A stretch of DNA of 64,000 nt from Mycobacterium arosiense ATCC BAA-1401 = DSM 45069 (GCF_002086125.1 NZ_MVHG01000016.1:29895-93894), one strand, 5' to 3'; shown: positions 10,901 to 21,074, numbered from the stretch's first letter. The notes: generated from the sequence alone by a model not told the origin. Numbers and translations: made by a program.

Positions 10901-13900
10901 CCGGGCGCAGGATTCGTCGAGTTGGCGATCCGCGCTGGCGACGAGGTGGGTTGCGGAGTGGTCGACGAGCTGAATCTGGCCGCGCCGTTGGTGTTGCCGG
11001 CCGACGGATCGGTCGCGGTTCAGGTCGTCGTGGGTGGCCCGGACGACTCGGGTGCCCGTGCGGTGTCGGTGTTTTCGCGCGCCGAAGCGGGCTCGGGCTG
11101 GGCCTTGCACGCCGAGGGCGTGCTGCGGGCCGGCTCGGTGCAGCCCGGCGCGGACCTGTCGGCGTGGCCGCCGGTGGGTGCGGTCCCGGTGGATGTCGGC
11201 GACGGATACGAGCAACTGGCCGAGCGGGGCTACGGCTACGGGCCCGCGTTCCGGGGCCTGACGTCGATGTGGCGCCGCGGCGACGAGGTCTTCGCCGAGG
11301 TGTCGCTGCCCGCCGACGCCGGGGTATCGCCGACCGGGTTCGGCGTCCATCCGGCGATGCTCGACGCCGCGCTGCACGCGGTCATGTTGGCGTCCGACGG
11401 CGACGAACTGCCCGAGGGCTCGATGTTGGTCCCGTTCTCCTGGCAGCGGGTGTCGTTGCACGCCGCGGGGGCGGGGGCGGTGCGCGCGCGGATCGTGCGG
11501 GTGAGCCCGTCGGCGGTGTCGATCGAATTGGCCGACGGGCTGGGGCTTCCGGTGCTGTCGGTGGAGTCGATGGTGGCCCGCCCGGTCACCGACAAGCAGC
11601 TCCTGGCCGCCGTGTCGAATTCCGGGCCGGACCGGCTGTTCGAGGTCATCTGGTCCGCTCAGCTGCCGCAGGCGGCACAGCCGGTGTCGGTGTCGGCCTG
11701 GGGTGCAACGGAATTGGATGATCCCGCGGCCGAGCGATCAGCGGTGCTGTTCGAATCGGCGCCGGTGTCCGGCGACGTGATCACCGACGTGTACGCGGCG
11801 ACCCGCGCGGTGCTGCCCGTGCTGCAGTCGTGGTTGTCCCGCGACGGCGCCGGCACCCTGGTGGTGGCGACCCGGGGCGCGATGACCCTACCGGGCGAGG
11901 ACGTCGCCGATTTGGCCGGCGCGGCGGTCTGGGGGCTGGTGCGGTCGGCGCAGACCGAGCACCCCGGGCGAATCGTGCTCGTCGACACGGACGCCCCGCC
12001 GGACTCCGACGCGATAGCGGCGGTGCTGGCGCTCGGCGAACCCCAGGCGATACTGCGCAACGGCACGGTCCACACCGCCCGAGTGCTCGGCAGCCGCGCC
12101 GTCGGCGGCCTGCTGCTGCCCCCGGACGAGGGACCGTGGCGCCTCGACATGAGCAGCTACGGCACGATCGAAAATCTGCGGATAGAGCCCATTTCCGACG
12201 CCGATGCGCCGCTGGGCCCCGGTCAGGTGCGCGTCGCGCTGTCGGCCATCGCGGCCAACTTCCGCGACGTCATGATCGCGCTGGGCCTCTATCCCGACCC
12301 CGAGGCGATCATGGGCATCGAGGCGTCCGGTGTGGTAATCGAAACCGCTGCGCCAGACGGGCGTTTCACCGTCGGAGACCGCGTCATGGGACTGTTCCCG
12401 GACGGAACCGGGACCATCGCCAAGACCGACCAGCGCCTGCTCGTCAAGGTGCCACCCGGCTGGTCACAAACCGGCGCCGCGACGGCGTCGGTGGTGTTCG
12501 CCACGGCGTCTTACGCGCTGGTGGACCTGGCCGGCGCCAGGCCGGGCCAGCGGGTGCTGGTGCACGCCGCCACCGGTGGAGTGGGCATGGCCGCGGTCCA
12601 GCTGGCCCGCCACATCGGCCTGGAAGTGTTCGCGACCGCCAGCCGCGGCAAGTGGGATACGTTGCGCGACATGGGCTTTGATGACAACCACATCGGCGAC
12701 TCGCGCAGCCTCGAGTTCGAGGAAAAATTCCGGGCGGTCACCGGTGGGCGGGGCATGGACGTGGTGCTCGACTCGCTGTCCGGTGATTTCGTCGACGCGT
12801 CGCTGCGCTTGACGGCGCCCGGTGGCGTGTTCTTGGAGATGGGCAAAACCGACATCCGTGACCCCGAGGTCGTCGCCCGGGACCACCCGGGCGTGCGTTA
12901 CCGCGCCTTCGACCTGTTTGAGGCGGGACCGGATCGCATCGCCCAGATGCTTGACGAATTAGCCGCCATGTTCGGCGAGGATGTGCTACAGCCATTGCCG
13001 GTCACCAGGTTCGACGTGCGACGCGCGCCCGCGGCGCTGCGCTACGTGAGCCAGGCCCGTCACGTCGGCAAGGTCGTGATGACCATGCCCGACGCGTGGA
13101 CGGCCGGCACCGTGTTGATCACCGGAGCCACCGGCATGGCCGGTTCAGCGGTCGCGCGACACGTGGTGACCCGCCACGGTGCACGGAATCTGGTGCTGCT
13201 CAGTCGCCGTGGCCTGGATGCACCGGGTGCCGCGGAGTTGGTCGCCGAGCTGAGCGCGGCTGGTGCGCGAGTGGAGGCGGTGGCCTGTGATGCCGCTGAT
13301 CGCGAGGCCCTGGCCAAGGTGATCGCCGAAATCCCGATGCAGCGTCCGCTGACCGGGGTGATCCACGCCGCCGGCGTCCTGCACGACGCGGTCGTGACGT
13401 CGCTTACCCCCGACCGGATCGAATCGGTGTTGCGGTCCAAGGTCGACGCGGCATGGAACCTGCATGAGTTGACCCGTGAGCTGGACGTGTCTGCCTTCGT
13501 GATGTTTTCGTCGATCGCGGGGCTCGCGGGCGCGTCGGGTCAGGCAAACTACGCGGCCGGCAACTCGTTCCTGGACGGGTTGGCCGCCCATCGACGGGCA
13601 CACGGGCTGCCGGCGATCTCGCTGGGTTGGGGTCTGTGGGATCAGGCCAGCGCCATGACCGGTGGGTTGGGCGCCGCCGACCGCGCGCGGTTCGGGCGTG
13701 ACGGAATCGTCGCCATGTCCTCGGACCAGGCGCTGGAGCTGATGGACACCGCGCTCATCGTCGATGAGCCGTTCATGCTGCCCGCCCACATCGACCTCGC
13801 GGCGTTGCGGGTCAAGTTCGATGCAGGCACGTTGCCACCGATGTTCGTCGATCTGATCAACGCCCCGACGCGGCGCCAGGTCGATGACTCGTTGGCCGCC

Positions 13901-14428
13901 GCCAAGTCGAAATCCGCTTTGCTGCAACGCCTCGAAGGTCTCCCCGAGGACGAGCAGCAGGCGGTCCTGCTGGACCTGGTGCGGGCCAACATCGCCACCG
14001 TGCTGGGCAGCTCCAGCCCGGAGGCGATCCCCCCGGACCGGGCGTTCCAGGAACTCGGTTTCGACTCGCTGACGGCCGTCGAGATGCGCAACCGACTCAA
14101 AGCCGCTACGGGACTGGCGCTTTCGCCGACGCTGATCTTCGACTACCCGAACTCCGCCGCGCTGGCCGGCTATATGTACCGCGAATTGGTCGGATCGTCG
14201 GACCAACCCGCGGCGGCGGCCGCGCCGGGCGAAGCCGAGATCCAGCGCGTCGTCGGGTCCATTCCCGTCAAGCGCCTTCGGCAGGCCGGTGTGCTGGAGT
14301 TGTTGCTGGCGTTGGCGAGCGAGTCTGACGGCGCAGCGCGGGCCGCCACGGTGACCACCGAAAAGGACATCGCGGACATGGATCTCGACGCTCTGGTCAA
14401 CGCGGCATTACGCGACGACGACGAGTAG
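1901..14428 (+). CDS. pks12: Mycoketide synthase Pks12, two complete reducing modules
   Basis: A 4175-residue type I polyketide synthase with two full modules, each KS-AT-DH-ER-KR-ACP, as in M. tuberculosis Pks12, which makes the mycoketide chain of mannosyl-phosphomycoketide, a CD1c antigen. The N-terminal 34 residues form a docking coil. Key residues: KS cysteines C204 and C2239 (DTACSSS); AT serines S647 (GHSQG) and S2680 (GHSIG); DH histidines H955 and H2992 (HxxxGxxxxP); ER nucleotide loops near 1510 and 3550 (GGVGMAA); KR TGGTG/TGATG loops near 1694 and 3738; ACP serines S2011 and S4056 ([10 protein letters not shown]). AT1 has YASH at 747, the methylmalonyl signature; AT2 has HAFH at 2781, the malonyl signature. 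This alternation fits a chain with a methyl branch on every second unit. The GTG start at 1901 could equally be the ATG at 1904. There is no thioesterase domain. Confidence 0.97.
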   Translation: MMVDQLQHATEALRKALVQVERLKRTNRALLERSNEPIAIVGMSCRFPGGVDSPEALWQMVAEGRDVISEFPTDRGWDVAALYDPDPDARHKCYVNTGGFVDGVADFDPGFFGITPSEALAMDPQHRMLLELSWEALERAGIDPSGLRGSATGVFAGLIVQGYGMLAEEIEGYRLTGMTSSVASGRVSYVLGLEGPAVSVDTACSSSLVALHMAVQSLRSGECDLALAGGATVNATPTVFVEFSRHRGLAPDGRCKAYAGAADGLGWSEGGGMLVVERLSDARRLGHPVLAVVRGSAVNQDGASNGLTAPNGPSQQRVVRAALANAGLGAADVDVVEGHGTGTTLGDPIEAQALLATYGQDRGEPLWLGSIKSNMGHTQAAAGVAGVIKMVLAMRHGLLPATLHVDEPSPHVDWSAGAVSLLTEARPWRAERPRRAGVSSFGISGTNAHVIVEAAPAEPPREAGPKAPVVPWPVSAKSPSALAAQAARLAEYVRAHDHLDVADIGWSLAGRANFEHRAVVVGEDRDRLLAGLDELADDDPTGSVIRGTATPAGKTVFVFPGQGSQWLGMAIEMLDTAPVFARQIQECEEAFGEFVDWSLTDVLRGAPGAPGLDRVDVVQPVLFAVMVSLAELWKSVGVNPDAVIGHSQGEIAAAYVAGALSLHDAARVVTLRSKLLTSLAGPGGMLSIACSTERARELLAPYGNRVSIAAVNGRSAVVVSGERAALDELVGFCADLELRTRRIDVDYASHSVEVEAIRTDLAQVLSGIEPRSSRIAFFSTVTGNRLDTAGLDAEYWYRNIRQTVQFDQAVRSACEHGYRTFIESSPHPALVAGIEDTANDSLPGDTEAIVIPTLGREDGGLMRFLTSAATAFAAGVSVQWRGALDGAGFVELPTYAFDRRRFWLSGEGISADASGLGLDTSEHPLLSAVVELPASGGVVLTGRLSPSLQGWLTDHAVSGTVVFPGSGFVELAIRAGDEVGCSTVDELTLQAPLMLPAKDSGSGSVAVQVVVGPSEESGHRAVSIFSRHNTGSGWMCHAEGTLSTGSVEPGADLSAWPPAGAVKVDAADAYEQLAARGYGYGPAFQGLTATWVRDDEVFAEVRLPDAAGGVNGFGVHPALLDAAMHALVVSHQIAGQSDEVVLPFSWQGVSLHAAGASAVRARIAPASAPQAAGALSRAVSIELADGLGLPVLSVRAMVARPVSERQLRAAVSATGPDRLFEAVWSPAAVTAGDAEPPVHEVFESVAADDDPVSGTYERTHRALAAVQSWLTEHDSGVLIVATRGAMGLAGEDVPDLAGAAVWGLVRSAQTEHPGRIVLVDSDAALDDSAITTVLAVGEPAVLLRDGKAYTARVRGSRAVDAIMTPPADGPWRLGISSAGTFENLQLEPVPNAGAALEPGQVRVALRAIATNFRDVMITLGMFTHDALLGGEGAGVVVEVGPGVTEFAVGDSVYGFFPDGSGTLVPGDVRLLQRKPADWSYAQAAGISAVFTTAYMAFIHLAAVRPGQRVLVHAAAGGVGMAAVQLGRHLGLEVFATASRGKWDTLRAMGFDDDHISDSRSCEFEEKFRAVTGGRGMDVVLDSLAGEFVDASLRLVAPGGVFLEMGKTDIRDPGVVAHDYPGVRYRAFDLFEPGRPRMHQWMRELAGLFDAGVLEPLPVTTFDVRRARTALRYLSQARHVGKVVLTLPCGLASGTVLITGGTGMAGSTLARHLVAGHGVEDLVLLSRRGPDAPGSAELIAELQAAGARARVVACDAADRAALAQVIADVSAQRPLSGVIHATGVLDDATITSLTPERIDAVLRAKVDAAWNLHQLTRDLNLSAFVMFSSLAGLVGSSGQGNYGAANAFLDGLAAHRRAHGLPAVSLAWGLWDQASAMTGGLDAADLARLGRDGVLALSSDEAMELFDTALIVDEPFLAPARIDLGALRAHAVAVPPMFTDLVNATTRRRVDDSLAAAKSKSALAHRLDGLSAAEQHAVLLDLVRSHIATVLGKTTAEAIDPDKAFQELGFDSLTAVEMRNRLKTATGLALSPTLIFDYPTPNGLAGYIRTQLAGVPEEVRQAPVARATGDDPIVIVGMACRYPGGVNSPDDLWDMLAEGRDVLSDFPTDRGWDLAGVYNPDPDVPGTCYTRTGGFVDGVADFDPAFFGITPSEALSMDPQQRMFLELSWEALERAGIEPGKLRGSATGMFAGIYTQGYGMGAAPAAEGFRLTGQSSSVASGRVSYVLGLEGPAVSVDTACSSSLVALHMAVQSLRSGECDLALAGGVTVNATPDIFVEFSRMRGLSADGRCKAYAGAADGTGFSEGGGMLVVERLSDARRLGHPVLAVVRGSAVNQDGASNGLTAPNGPSQQRVVRAALANAGLGAADVDVVEGHGTGTTLGDPIEAQALLATYGQDRGEPLWLGSIKSNMGHTQAAAGVAGVIKMVLAMRHGLLPATLHVDEPSPHVDWSAGAVSLLTEARPWRAERPRRAGVSSFGISGTNAHVIVEAAPAEPPCEAGPKAPVVPWPVSAKSLSALNSQAIRLAAHLRARPESDIADVGWTLAGRSAFEHRAVVVGEDRDRLLAGLDELANDDPTGSVIRGTATPGKTVFVFPGQGSQILGMGMGLHAGYPVFAEAFNTVVAELDRHLLRPLREVMWGHDENLLNSTEFAQPALFAVEVALFRLLESWGVRPDFVMGHSIGELSAAHVAGVLSLENAAVLVAARGRFMQALPEGGAMVAVQATEDAVRPLLTSSEQAGVGIAAVNGPTSVVISGAQDAVIAIADRLRADGHRVHRLSVSHAFHSPLMDPMIDEFGTVAAGLAVGKPTIPIVSNVTGQLAGEDFASAAYWKRHVREAVRFADSVQFVHSAGANRFLEVGPSSGLTASIEESLAFDPSAGQVTTMSALRKDRPEPVALLNAVAQGFVAGMDVDWRGALGSPSFNAALVELPTYAFDRRRFWLAGDGAPADAAGLGLAASEHALLGAVVELPATGGVVLTGRLSPGRQGWLSDHAIGGVVLFPGAGFVELAIRAGDEVGCGVVDELNLAAPLVLPADGSVAVQVVVGGPDDSGARAVSVFSRAEAGSGWALHAEGVLRAGSVQPGADLSAWPPVGAVPVDVGDGYEQLAERGYGYGPAFRGLTSMWRRGDEVFAEVSLPADAGVSPTGFGVHPAMLDAALHAVMLASDGDELPEGSMLVPFSWQRVSLHAAGAGAVRARIVRVSPSAVSIELADGLGLPVLSVESMVARPVTDKQLLAAVSNSGPDRLFEVIWSAQLPQAAQPVSVSAWGATELDDPAAERSAVLFESAPVSGDVITDVYAATRAVLPVLQSWLSRDGAGTLVVATRGAMTLPGEDVADLAGAAVWGLVRSAQTEHPGRIVLVDTDAPPDSDAIAAVLALGEPQAILRNGTVHTARVLGSRAVGGLLLPPDEGPWRLDMSSYGTIENLRIEPISDADAPLGPGQVRVALSAIAANFRDVMIALGLYPDPEAIMGIEASGVVIETAAPDGRFTVGDRVMGLFPDGTGTIAKTDQRLLVKVPPGWSQTGAATASVVFATASYALVDLAGARPGQRVLVHAATGGVGMAAVQLARHIGLEVFATASRGKWDTLRDMGFDDNHIGDSRSLEFEEKFRAVTGGRGMDVVLDSLSGDFVDASLRLTAPGGVFLEMGKTDIRDPEVVARDHPGVRYRAFDLFEAGPDRIAQMLDELAAMFGEDVLQPLPVTRFDVRRAPAALRYVSQARHVGKVVMTMPDAWTAGTVLITGATGMAGSAVARHVVTRHGARNLVLLSRRGLDAPGAAELVAELSAAGARVEAVACDAADREALAKVIAEIPMQRPLTGVIHAAGVLHDAVVTSLTPDRIESVLRSKVDAAWNLHELTRELDVSAFVMFSSIAGLAGASGQANYAAGNSFLDGLAAHRRAHGLPAISLGWGLWDQASAMTGGLGAADRARFGRDGIVAMSSDQALELMDTALIVDEPFMLPAHIDLAALRVKFDAGTLPPMFVDLINAPTRRQVDDSLAAAKSKSALLQRLEGLPEDEQQAVLLDLVRANIATVLGSSSPEAIPPDRAFQELGFDSLTAVEMRNRLKAATGLALSPTLIFDYPNSAALAGYMYRELVGSSDQPAAAAAPGEAEIQRVVGSIPVKRLRQAGVLELLLALASESDGAARAATVTTEKDIADMDLDALVNAALRDDDE
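2441..3336 (+). repeat. KS-linker direct repeat, copy in Pks12 module 1
   Basis: This stretch, encoding most of the module 1 ketosynthase and the start of the KS-AT linker, recurs 6105 bases downstream at 8546-9441. Two blocks are essentially identical base for base: about 2441-2580, and about 2713-3336 with one visible difference (CGC here, TGC in the second copy near 9385, Arg to Cys). Between the blocks the copies differ at many sites. Near-identity limited to part of a domain points to gene conversion inside the gene rather than constraint on the protein alone. Confidence 0.85.
8546..9441 (+). repeat. KS-linker direct repeat, copy in Pks12 module 2
   Basis: Second copy of the KS-linker repeat at 2441-3336, offset by 6105 bases. 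Shorter shared blocks continue downstream into the linker, for example the segment encoding [18 protein letters not shown]. The repeat is long enough for recombination that could delete or duplicate one module, and for misassembly with short reads. Confidence 0.85.
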
Positions 14429-14435
14429 GCGTGAC

Positions 14436-17033
14436 GTGAGAATCGCGGTCACGGGGGCCAGCGGCGTGCTCGGCCGCGGCCTCGCCGCACGGCTGCTCAG
14501 CCAGGGCCACGACGTCGCGGGGATTGCCCGCCATCGTCCCGAAAGCTGGCCGAGTGCAGCGGATTTCGTCGCAGCCGACATCCGTGATGCCGACGCCGTC
14601 CGCCGCGCCCTGGCCGGCGCGGACGTCGTCGCGCACTTCGCATGGGCGAAGGGTTCCGGGCACGACGACCAGGTGAACATCGGTGGCACCCGCAACGTGC
14701 TCGACGCGATGGCCGAGACCGGTTCCAGGCGGATCGTTTTCGCGTCGTCGGCCCATGTGTACGGCGGGGCGGCCGTGCCGAAGGCCGAACACGAGGTCAC
14801 GACTCCGGTCACTGCCGAAGGCCGGTTCAAGGCCCGAGTCGAACAGATGCTCGCCGAATCCGGCGCGGAATGGGTTGCGGTCCGCTCCGCGCTGATCTTG
14901 GGGCGAAGCGTCGATAACTGGGTGCGTCGCCTGCTGGCATCGCCGGCGTTCCCCGACCGGTCGGCCGATCGCCAGATGCAGGTCGTCCACCTCGACGACG
15001 CGCTTCGGCTGTTCAACCGCGCCATCGTCGATGCCGAAACCCCGGGTGGTCCGGTGAATCTCGCCGCTTCGGGCGACCTGACCTTCCGGCAACTTGCCGC
15101 TGCGCTGCGCCGCCCAGTCGTGCGCCTGGGCCGCGAGCGGGCGGAGCTGCGACTGGTGCGGGGGGCCGCGCTTATGGAGATCTCGCGGCTGACAGACGAA
15201 TGGGCATTCCAGCCGGCGTGGGAAGCCGGCGAATGTGTCCAGGATTTCGCGCTGGCCGTGCGCGGCCGGGTGACCGTGGGCAATCGGCTGGTATCGCTGC
15301 CGTGGCGGCTGGCCAACATCGGGGACCTACCCGCGGTCGACGCGCCCAGCAGCGACGGGGTCAAGCCCATCTGGGCGGGCGCAGAGGGCGATAACGGGGA
15401 ATTCGACACGCCGATCGATCCGCGATTTCCCACCTTCCTGGCCACGAATCTGTCTGAGGCGCTGCCTGGCCCCTTTTCGCCGGCGTCGGCGTCGGCGACG
15501 GTTCGCGGACTGCGGGCCAGCGCCGTGTGCGTCGCCGAGCGGTTGCGGCCCGGCGGGACGATTCAGCGTGAAATCGCGATGCGCATGGTCGCGGTCTTTG
15601 CTCACCGCCTCTACGGCGCCATCACGACCGCGCACTTCATGGCCGAGACGGTGCCGTTCGTCAAGCCCACGACGGTAGTGAGCAACAGCGGGTTCTTCGG
15701 CCCGAGCATGGCCGCCCTGCCGATCTTCAATGAGGAACATCCGCACTCCGACACCGGCCGAATTCGCAAGCAACTGCGGACCGTCCGCAATATCGGGGTA
15801 TTCGGCGTCAACCTGATCGGCCTGTCCGCCGGCGCGCCCCTGGACACCCGCGAGTTCGTCGCCGATGTCGATCGCCTGGAACGCCTGACCGACGGTGACC
15901 TCTCCGGGCTGGACGATCGTCGGCTGCTGAGCCTGATCTCGCTGGCGCGCGACCAGGTGGTGCACGGCTGGGTGCTGGCGGCGGGATCATTTTTGCTGTG
16001 CGCGGCGTTCAACGTGCTGCTGCGCGGTTTATGCGGGCGAGACGTCGTCGCGCCCGGCGGACCGGAATTGGTCAGCGCGCGTTCCGTCGAGGCGATGCAG
16101 CGGCTGGTGGTCGCCGCGCAGCGGGACCCGAAAGCGACGGCGCTGCTGAGCGAACCAGGCGACCGGCTGGACAAGCTCGCCGTCGAGGCGCCGGAGTTTT
16201 ATGCCGCCCTGCGCGACGAGCTGACGCTCATCGGACACCGTGGTCCGGCGGAGCTCGAAATGCGTTCGACGAGTTACGCCGACGATCCCGAGCTGCTCGT
16301 GCGGATGGTCACCAGGGCTATGACCGCGACATCCGCGCCGCAGCCGCGGCAGCCCCGAATTCCATTGCATGCCAAGCCTATTGCGGCCCTGGCCACCCGG
16401 CAACTGCGCGACCGCGAGGTCCGCCGCGACAAGGTGGTGCGGGCTAACTGGGTGCTCCGCACGCTGCTTCGCGAATATGGACGTAGATCGGTGGAGGCCG
16501 GGCTCTTCGCCACCGCCGATGACGTCTTCTATCTACTCATCGACGAACTCGACGCCCTCCCCGCCGAGGTGGGCGCGCTGGTGGCCCGGCGCCGCTCCGA
16601 ACAACGCCGCCTGGTCGCCGTGGCGCCGCCGACGGTCTTCAGCGGAAGCTGGCGGCCGACCGCGACCTCATCGGACGGGCTGGTCAGCGGGGACACCATG
16701 CGTGGGGTCGGCGTATGCGGGGGACGGGTGCGCGGGCGGGTGCGGATCGTGCGGCCCGAGACGATCGATGACCTGCAACCCGGTGAGATCCTTGTCGCAG
16801 AGGTGACCGACGTCGGATACACCGCGGCGTTCTGCTACGCCGCCGCCGTCATCACCGAACTCGGCGGCCCGATGTCGCACGCCGCGGTGGTGGCCCGCGA
16901 ATTCGGGTTTCCGTGCGTCGTCGACGTTCAGGGCGCCACCAGGGCGCTGCCCCAGGGAGCCATGGTGGAGGTCGACGGTGCCACCGGCGAGATCCGGTTG
17001 CTCGGGCCGGCCTCGCACGACGCGCTGAGCTAG
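14436..17033 (+). CDS. Epimerase/PEP-utiliser fusion protein, Rv2047c-like
   Basis: An 865-residue fusion starting at a GTG seven bases after the pks12 stop, so very likely co-transcribed. Residues 1-300 are an extended SDR/NAD-dependent epimerase domain: MRIAVTGASGVLGRG carries the Rossmann loop. The C-terminal part (about 760-855) is a phosphohistidine swivelling domain of PEP-utilising enzymes, with GGPMSHAAVVAREFGFPCV containing the candidate phosphorylatable His. The middle (about 360-700) is helical and has no clear assignment; no ATP-grasp domain, the usual partner of a swivelling domain, is obvious. Rv2047c, next to pks12 in M. tuberculosis, has about the same length (854 as I recall). 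Its position suggests a role linked to Pks12 products, but the reaction is unknown. Confidence 0.88.
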   Translation: MRIAVTGASGVLGRGLAARLLSQGHDVAGIARHRPESWPSAADFVAADIRDADAVRRALAGADVVAHFAWAKGSGHDDQVNIGGTRNVLDAMAETGSRRIVFASSAHVYGGAAVPKAEHEVTTPVTAEGRFKARVEQMLAESGAEWVAVRSALILGRSVDNWVRRLLASPAFPDRSADRQMQVVHLDDALRLFNRAIVDAETPGGPVNLAASGDLTFRQLAAALRRPVVRLGRERAELRLVRGAALMEISRLTDEWAFQPAWEAGECVQDFALAVRGRVTVGNRLVSLPWRLANIGDLPAVDAPSSDGVKPIWAGAEGDNGEFDTPIDPRFPTFLATNLSEALPGPFSPASASATVRGLRASAVCVAERLRPGGTIQREIAMRMVAVFAHRLYGAITTAHFMAETVPFVKPTTVVSNSGFFGPSMAALPIFNEEHPHSDTGRIRKQLRTVRNIGVFGVNLIGLSAGAPLDTREFVADVDRLERLTDGDLSGLDDRRLLSLISLARDQVVHGWVLAAGSFLLCAAFNVLLRGLCGRDVVAPGGPELVSARSVEAMQRLVVAAQRDPKATALLSEPGDRLDKLAVEAPEFYAALRDELTLIGHRGPAELEMRSTSYADDPELLVRMVTRAMTATSAPQPRQPRIPLHAKPIAALATRQLRDREVRRDKVVRANWVLRTLLREYGRRSVEAGLFATADDVFYLLIDELDALPAEVGALVARRRSEQRRLVAVAPPTVFSGSWRPTATSSDGLVSGDTMRGVGVCGGRVRGRVRIVRPETIDDLQPGEILVAEVTDVGYTAAFCYAAAVITELGGPMSHAAVVAREFGFPCVVDVQGATRALPQGAMVEVDGATGEIRLLGPASHDALS

Positions 17034-18256
17034 TCGAATTCCATCTGCAGCTCCACCGGCCCGCTCAGTCCGAGCATCGGCTTCCAGCGCGCCGTTGCCA
17101 CACGGCGCGGATTGATCATGCGCCGGGCGATGACTTTGAGGGCTCCAGCGAGTTCCGTTCGGGCGAGATTGGCGCCAAGGCAATAGTGGGCGCCCCCGCC
17201 GAACGTCAAAATGGGCGGCGGGTCCTTCCGGGTGATGTCGAACCGGTCCGGTTCCGGATACACCTCTGGATCGCAGTTGGCCGCAAAAGTATTCACCGAA
17301 ATGAAGGTGCCGGCCGGAAACGTGTACTGCGCGAACGTGACGTCGTCCAGGACGGTGCGCAGGGTGGTACAGACCGCCGGCGAATGGCGCATGCATTCCT
17401 CGACGGCTCGCACAGCGAGGCCGGAATCATCGCGCAGCATCGCCAGCTGATCCGGATGATCACACAGCGCGTGCATGCACGCCGACAATTGATTGCGAGT
17501 GGTGTCCGTCCCGGCGCTGAGGATGCTGAACGCCAGCATGCGCATCTCCGCGTTGCTCAGCCGGTCGCCGTCGTCCTGGGCGCGGATCAGTTCGGAGATC
17601 AAGTCGTCGGTCAACCGGCTCCGCCGTTCAATGATCATGTCGTCGATGTAGGCGTCGAACTCGTCCCACGCCCGCATCACCATGTGCTGCTCGTTCGCCA
17701 GGTCGGCGTCAAACCTGACGATTTCAAAGATGTCCTCGGCCCATAGGGAAAACTGCTCCCAGTCCTCGGGAGGCGCGCCCAACAGCGCGCAGATGATCGG
17801 GATCGGGTACGGCCGAGCGATGTCGGTGACGAAATCGCATCGGCCGGTATCGGCGACCCGGTCGATCAGTTCGTTGATCACCGTTTCGACGGTGTCTTCC
17901 ATGCGCGCCGACGCTCGCGGCGTGAAGGCCTTGGATACCAGACCGCGCAGCCGTCGATGTTCCTCTCCTTCCATGCCCAGGATGGTGCCGAGGACCCGCT
18001 CATAGAGCGGGCCGGACGTTATCCCGCGAGCGGTCATGTGCAGCCCGGGCGGGAAAACGAACCGGGGGTCGCGAAGTATCCCGCGGGCGAGTTCGTAGCC
18101 GAGCACCTCGGGTCCTAGCGGTCCGATGGCTATCGGCGACCGCGTGCGCACCTCGTGGATGCGCGGACCGACCTCGTGCACGGTGTCGGCGATGTCGTAG
18201 TGCAGCGTCGGGAGGTCGGCGTCGAAGACGCCGGGTGATGCGGTGTCGACGGTCAT
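17030..18256 (-). CDS. Cytochrome P450
   Basis: A 408-residue soluble bacterial P450 and the last gene of the minus-strand island operon. The I-helix oxygen-activation segment AGTDTTRNQ, the K-helix ExxR (EECMR) and the haem-binding loop FGGGAHYCLG with the thiolate Cys at about residue 359 are all present, so the enzyme should be active. P450s hydroxylate hydrophobic substrates using ferredoxin-supplied electrons; no ferredoxin or reductase gene is seen nearby. The stop overlaps the stop of the converging Rv2047c-like gene by three bases, marking the left edge of the island. The substrate cannot be told from sequence, and I do not assign a CYP family. Confidence 0.93.
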   Translation of the reverse strand: MTVDTASPGVFDADLPTLHYDIADTVHEVGPRIHEVRTRSPIAIGPLGPEVLGYELARGILRDPRFVFPPGLHMTARGITSGPLYERVLGTILGMEGEEHRRLRGLVSKAFTPRASARMEDTVETVINELIDRVADTGRCDFVTDIARPYPIPIICALLGAPPEDWEQFSLWAEDIFEIVRFDADLANEQHMVMRAWDEFDAYIDDMIIERRSRLTDDLISELIRAQDDGDRLSNAEMRMLAFSILSAGTDTTRNQLSACMHALCDHPDQLAMLRDDSGLAVRAVEECMRHSPAVCTTLRTVLDDVTFAQYTFPAGTFISVNTFAANCDPEVYPEPDRFDITRKDPPPILTFGGGAHYCLGANLARTELAGALKVIARRMINPRRVATARWKPMLGLSGPVELQMEFD

Positions 18257-18290
18257 CGTGTCTCCTTGAGCCGAGCCATGCCTTCTGCAA

Positions 18291-18707
18291 TCACGGGATG
18301 TTGGTCGCCAGGAAAGTCAGTGGCAGTCCCAGGATCGACACGTCGTTCTCATCGAGGTAAGTACCCTGGCCCTCCATGCGTTGCCGGAATCGCGTTGTCG
18401 CGCCGTAGCGCTCGGCGACGGCGTCGGACTTGGCGGCTTCCGGAACTCCGATCACCACGGTGAACACGCCGTCGCCGTGACGCTCGAGGAACTCCGTCAC
18501 CGAGACGGCGACCTCGCCGGTCGACCCGGGAATCGGGCTGATCAATTCGATACCCCGATTCCAGTCGAGGTGGATGTCAAGGCCCAGCTCGGCCAGTTGC
18601 AGGGGCTCGAAGAAAAATCCGAGATCAATGAACATTTGCGCCGCTGCGGCATGACGTTCCGGCGCCACGGCGAACACGACGTGATGAAGCGCGGGTTCTT
18701 CAAGCAT
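18291..18707 (-). CDS. VOC/glyoxalase-fold protein
   Basis: A 138-residue protein that looks like a single vicinal-oxygen-chelate module: the N-terminal strand LHHVVFAVAPERH, the central LGLDIHLDWNRGIELISP and the terminal GTYLDENDVSILGLPLTF fit a VOC beta-alpha-beta-beta-beta layout with candidate metal ligands His and Glu. VOC proteins include glyoxalases, epimerases and ring-cleaving dioxygenases, or act only as binding proteins, so the reaction is open. It lies between the reductase-like gene (10-base gap) and the P450 (34-base gap), in the same operon. Confidence 0.65.
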   Translation of the reverse strand: MLEEPALHHVVFAVAPERHAAAAQMFIDLGFFFEPLQLAELGLDIHLDWNRGIELISPIPGSTGEVAVSVTEFLERHGDGVFTVVIGVPEAAKSDAVAERYGATTRFRQRMEGQGTYLDENDVSILGLPLTFLATNIP

Positions 18708-18717
18708 CTGGTGTCTC

Positions 18718-19776
18718 CTATCGAGAATCGGCGCGCAGCACGCCGCGCGGCAGTAGCAGCGGCAGATCGTTGTAGGTGACGATGCCAGGAGGGGCGGCGA
18801 CGACGGCGGGTATCGCGGTGATCGCCGGCATCGCGGTGATGGTCAGTCCCAACATGATGTAGTCGTCCAATGTCTGGCCCGTAAAGTCGGGTGGCGGAAG
18901 GAAACTCAGCGTGGTCTTGATCGTCGGTTGGCCCTGCACCTCGATCGTGTAACCCATGTCCAGCGGCCAATCCGGGTCCAGCGATCGGCCCTTGCGCCAG
19001 CGCCCCCGGATTTCGACGACCTCTCGGCCGTCAACGATCCCTTTCCAGCGGACATCGACACCGGCGACGCATCCCTTTTGGATCGTCCAGTCGCCGGGCA
19101 GGTGCAGATCCTCAATGGTGTGGGCGTATTCGACTTCGCAGCACACGTCGTCGAGCTCGGCGCCCAAAGCATCGGCAATCAGCAACACGCCGTCGGCGAA
19201 GATGCCGGAGCCTTTCTCCGTTATGGCCGGAAGGTCCGGATGATCGATGGGATAGCCGAAGCCCATGGGTATCTCGGTCGCCGGCGAGTTGTAGATCGTG
19301 GTGTCGACGGATTCCAGCATGGAAACCTTGTCCACCCGGTCCGAAAGCCCCGCCGACACGATGGCGAAGAGTTGGATGAAGCCGGGGTTGATGCCGCTGC
19401 CGAAGATGGTTGATCCGCCGGCCGCGCAGGCCCGTTCGATGCGTTCGCGTCCGGCACCGAGGTAGTGCCCGGTGATAAACCCGGCGGTGCCCACCACATT
19501 GATGCCCGCGCCGAGGATGCGCACCAGCTCGTCGACGTCGGCGAACATCGGGTTGTAGATCACACAGTCCGGCTGGAGCGCGAGCAGCGCCTCAATATCG
19601 TTGGTCGCCTTGACATTGAGCGGTTCGATCCCGCACAGCTCACCGACATCACGTCCGGCCTTCTCTGGTGACCAGGCGTAGCACCCGACGAGCTGTAGTG
19701 TCGGGTTGGCGACCACGGCCTTGACCGAACTCTTGCCGACGTTGCCCGTCGTCCACTGAACGACACGATGGATCAA
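18718..19776 (-). CDS. Dihydrodipicolinate reductase-like oxidoreductase, copy 1
   Basis: A 352-residue NAD(P)-binding protein of the DapB-N-like family found in many copies in mycobacteria (the same fold group as 2,4-diaminopentanoate dehydrogenase). The N-terminus VVQWTTGNVGKSSVKAV holds the dinucleotide loop; NVVGTAGFITGHY and SGINPGFIQLF are family hallmarks; the C-terminus ends IPAVVAAPPGIVTYNDLPL. The start is a TTG at 19776, 13 bases after the preceding gene; it is supported by alignment with the two other copies in this window, which begin VIQW/VIQF at the same point. The substrate is unknown. It is not a lysine-pathway DapB, which is shorter. Confidence 0.85.
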   Translation of the reverse strand: MIHRVVQWTTGNVGKSSVKAVVANPTLQLVGCYAWSPEKAGRDVGELCGIEPLNVKATNDIEALLALQPDCVIYNPMFADVDELVRILGAGINVVGTAGFITGHYLGAGRERIERACAAGGSTIFGSGINPGFIQLFAIVSAGLSDRVDKVSMLESVDTTIYNSPATEIPMGFGYPIDHPDLPAITEKGSGIFADGVLLIADALGAELDDVCCEVEYAHTIEDLHLPGDWTIQKGCVAGVDVRWKGIVDGREVVEIRGRWRKGRSLDPDWPLDMGYTIEVQGQPTIKTTLSFLPPPDFTGQTLDDYIMLGLTITAMPAITAIPAVVAAPPGIVTYNDLPLLLPRGVLRADSR

Positions 19777-19789
19777 CGGTTCGGTCCGT

Positions 19790-20221
19790 TCATGGGTGGG
19801 GCGCCGGCTGGGCTTGGCGGGCCAGCCTGTCGTTGTGGATCTTGACGAGTTCGCGGAACCCCAGCCGGTGATACTTCGGTATCGGTTGAATGCCCCAGAC
19901 GTCCTGCGCGGTGGCTTTGCCTTCGGCGCCCTCGGGCGGCCCGAACGGCGGATAGGGGTACTTGCACTCCAACGTGTCGTTGGAATAACGGATCTTCAGT
20001 AGCTCGCTGCAGATCTGGGTGAGACTCAGGGTGGGGTAGCCGTAGTAGATCGCCATGAACGGCAACGTGAAAGCACCCTCGATCACCAGGGCCACCAGGC
20101 ACACCAACACCGCACGCTTGATCCATTTGTGCATCCGGGCGTAGTACGGCGTCGTCCCCGGTTCGAGATCGGTGGCCGGGTCCTGGTCATCGGTGGCCGA
20201 AGCGGCAGACAGACTGTTCAT
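19790..20221 (-). CDS. One-helix membrane protein with a two-Cys outer domain
   Basis: A 143-residue protein I do not recognise. Residues 1-33 are polar and probably cytoplasmic; 34-59 ([20 protein letters not shown] and onward) form one membrane helix with positive residues at its start, so the remainder should lie outside. The outer part has two cysteines (C71, C86) that could pair or bind a metal or haem, although no CxxCH is present, then a Pro/Tyr-rich stretch ([15 protein letters not shown]) and a conserved-looking tail [14 protein letters not shown]. It starts 14 bases after the 237-residue membrane protein, so the two are probably partners. It resembles the shape, not the sequence, of small anchored subunits of membrane oxidoreductases. 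Confidence 0.7.
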   Translation of the reverse strand: MNSLSAASATDDQDPATDLEPGTTPYYARMHKWIKRAVLVCLVALVIEGAFTLPFMAIYYGYPTLSLTQICSELLKIRYSNDTLECKYPYPPFGPPEGAEGKATAQDVWGIQPIPKYHRLGFRELVKIHNDRLARQAQPAPHP

Positions 20222-20235
20222 GGTCCCACTCCTTG

Positions 20236-20949
20236 TTAGTCGGAGAAGATTTCGCGGTTGACGGTGTGTAGGTAGGGGATGGCGAGGAAGGGGGTGATGT
20301 AGAAGATGTCGTAGAGCCACCAGCCGATGACCGGGAAGACGACCCCGGCATAACGAACGTCGGCGAACATCGTCATGTTGAACACGTAGGCCGACCAGAT
20401 GACCACGCCCATCCAGCAGGTGACCACCATCCACTGATGCCCCCACCGCTTCATCTGGAGGAAGCCGATGGCCGCGGCCACCCGCATGGAGAACACGGTG
20501 AGGATCAGGCCGGCCACATAGGCCTTTTCGCCCGGCCCCGCCGCGCCGCCGATCCAAAGCTCGTTGTAGTGCCAGAAATAACCGGCGTCGAACATGTTGC
20601 CCCAGCCGACCATCAGCACGCGGTTGATCAGGGTGTGGTTGGCGACCAAGTCCAACGCCCACCCCAGGCTGTTGAGCATTCCGTCGATCAGCACCAGATA
20701 GCCGATCAGCGTGACGATCATGGGCCGAACCGACAGGCCGGCACGCAGGGCCCGGCGCTGCAGCCATACTCCGCGCATGAAGATGGGGAATCCGATCAGT
20801 CCCGGCGCCCACATGCCCATCAGCGCCGCGCCGACGATCATCCACTTGTCGGCGTGACGCTGCGCCCGGCGGGATTCGTCGTGGTGGTCCTCGAGGCTGA
20901 CCGGTGCCTCGGCGCAGTCCGAATGTCGTTTCAGGGAAGGAAGATTCAC
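20236..20949 (-). CDS. Multi-pass membrane protein, paralogue B of the NorQD-linked operon
   Basis: A 237-residue membrane protein of no family I can name. I set the start at the GTG at 20949, which overlaps the stop of the upstream one-helix gene and gives MNLPSL, matching MNLPRL in its paralogue at 23647-24393; a GTG at 20961 is the alternative. Five membrane helices are predicted by eye at about 36-60, 75-100, 143-166, 173-195 and 201-226, with a highly conserved aromatic segment between helices 2 and 3 ([13 protein letters not shown], residues 120-132). Polar residues suited to metal binding and identical in both paralogues include D121, H127, E130, H171 (WGHQW) and H228 (YLHTVN). The NorQ/NorD genes in the operon suggest a cofactor-bearing membrane enzyme; this is inference. 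Confidence 0.8.
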   Translation of the reverse strand: MNLPSLKRHSDCAEAPVSLEDHHDESRRAQRHADKWMIVGAALMGMWAPGLIGFPIFMRGVWLQRRALRAGLSVRPMIVTLIGYLVLIDGMLNSLGWALDLVANHTLINRVLMVGWGNMFDAGYFWHYNELWIGGAAGPGEKAYVAGLILTVFSMRVAAAIGFLQMKRWGHQWMVVTCWMGVVIWSAYVFNMTMFADVRYAGVVFPVIGWWLYDIFYITPFLAIPYLHTVNREIFSD

Positions 20950-21074
20950 AGGTCCCACCACCCCCGCGCGAACGACATGTAGAGCTGGATCCCGAACATC
21001 GCCAGCAAGTAGCCGTAGATGAAGATCTGGAAGACGATGAGCGCTCTCTTGCGCTTCTCCTCTTGTCGGTCCAT
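20946..21074 (-). CDS. 42-residue one-helix membrane peptide
   Basis: A short gene starting at ATG 21072-21074, with a good ribosome-binding site (AGAAAGGAG) upstream on the minus strand. The product starts [15 protein letters not shown], giving a positive cytoplasmic end, followed by one helix ([21 protein letters not shown], about residues 13-33) and a Trp-Trp end. Its TGA overlaps the GTG of paralogue B (GTGA), which implies coupled translation and probably assembly with that protein. No family is recognised. A similar tiny gene precedes norD-like in the same operon. Confidence 0.72.
   Translation of the reverse strand: MDRQEEKRKRALIVFQIFIYGYLLAMFGIQLYMSFARGWWDL

Noticed and set aside
7988..11461. 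A very long open frame (about 1157 codons) on the minus strand inside pks12.
   Set aside because: It is the antisense shadow of a high-GC polyketide synthase gene; the product is a repetitive Arg/His/Pro/Gln-rich sequence with no family motif.
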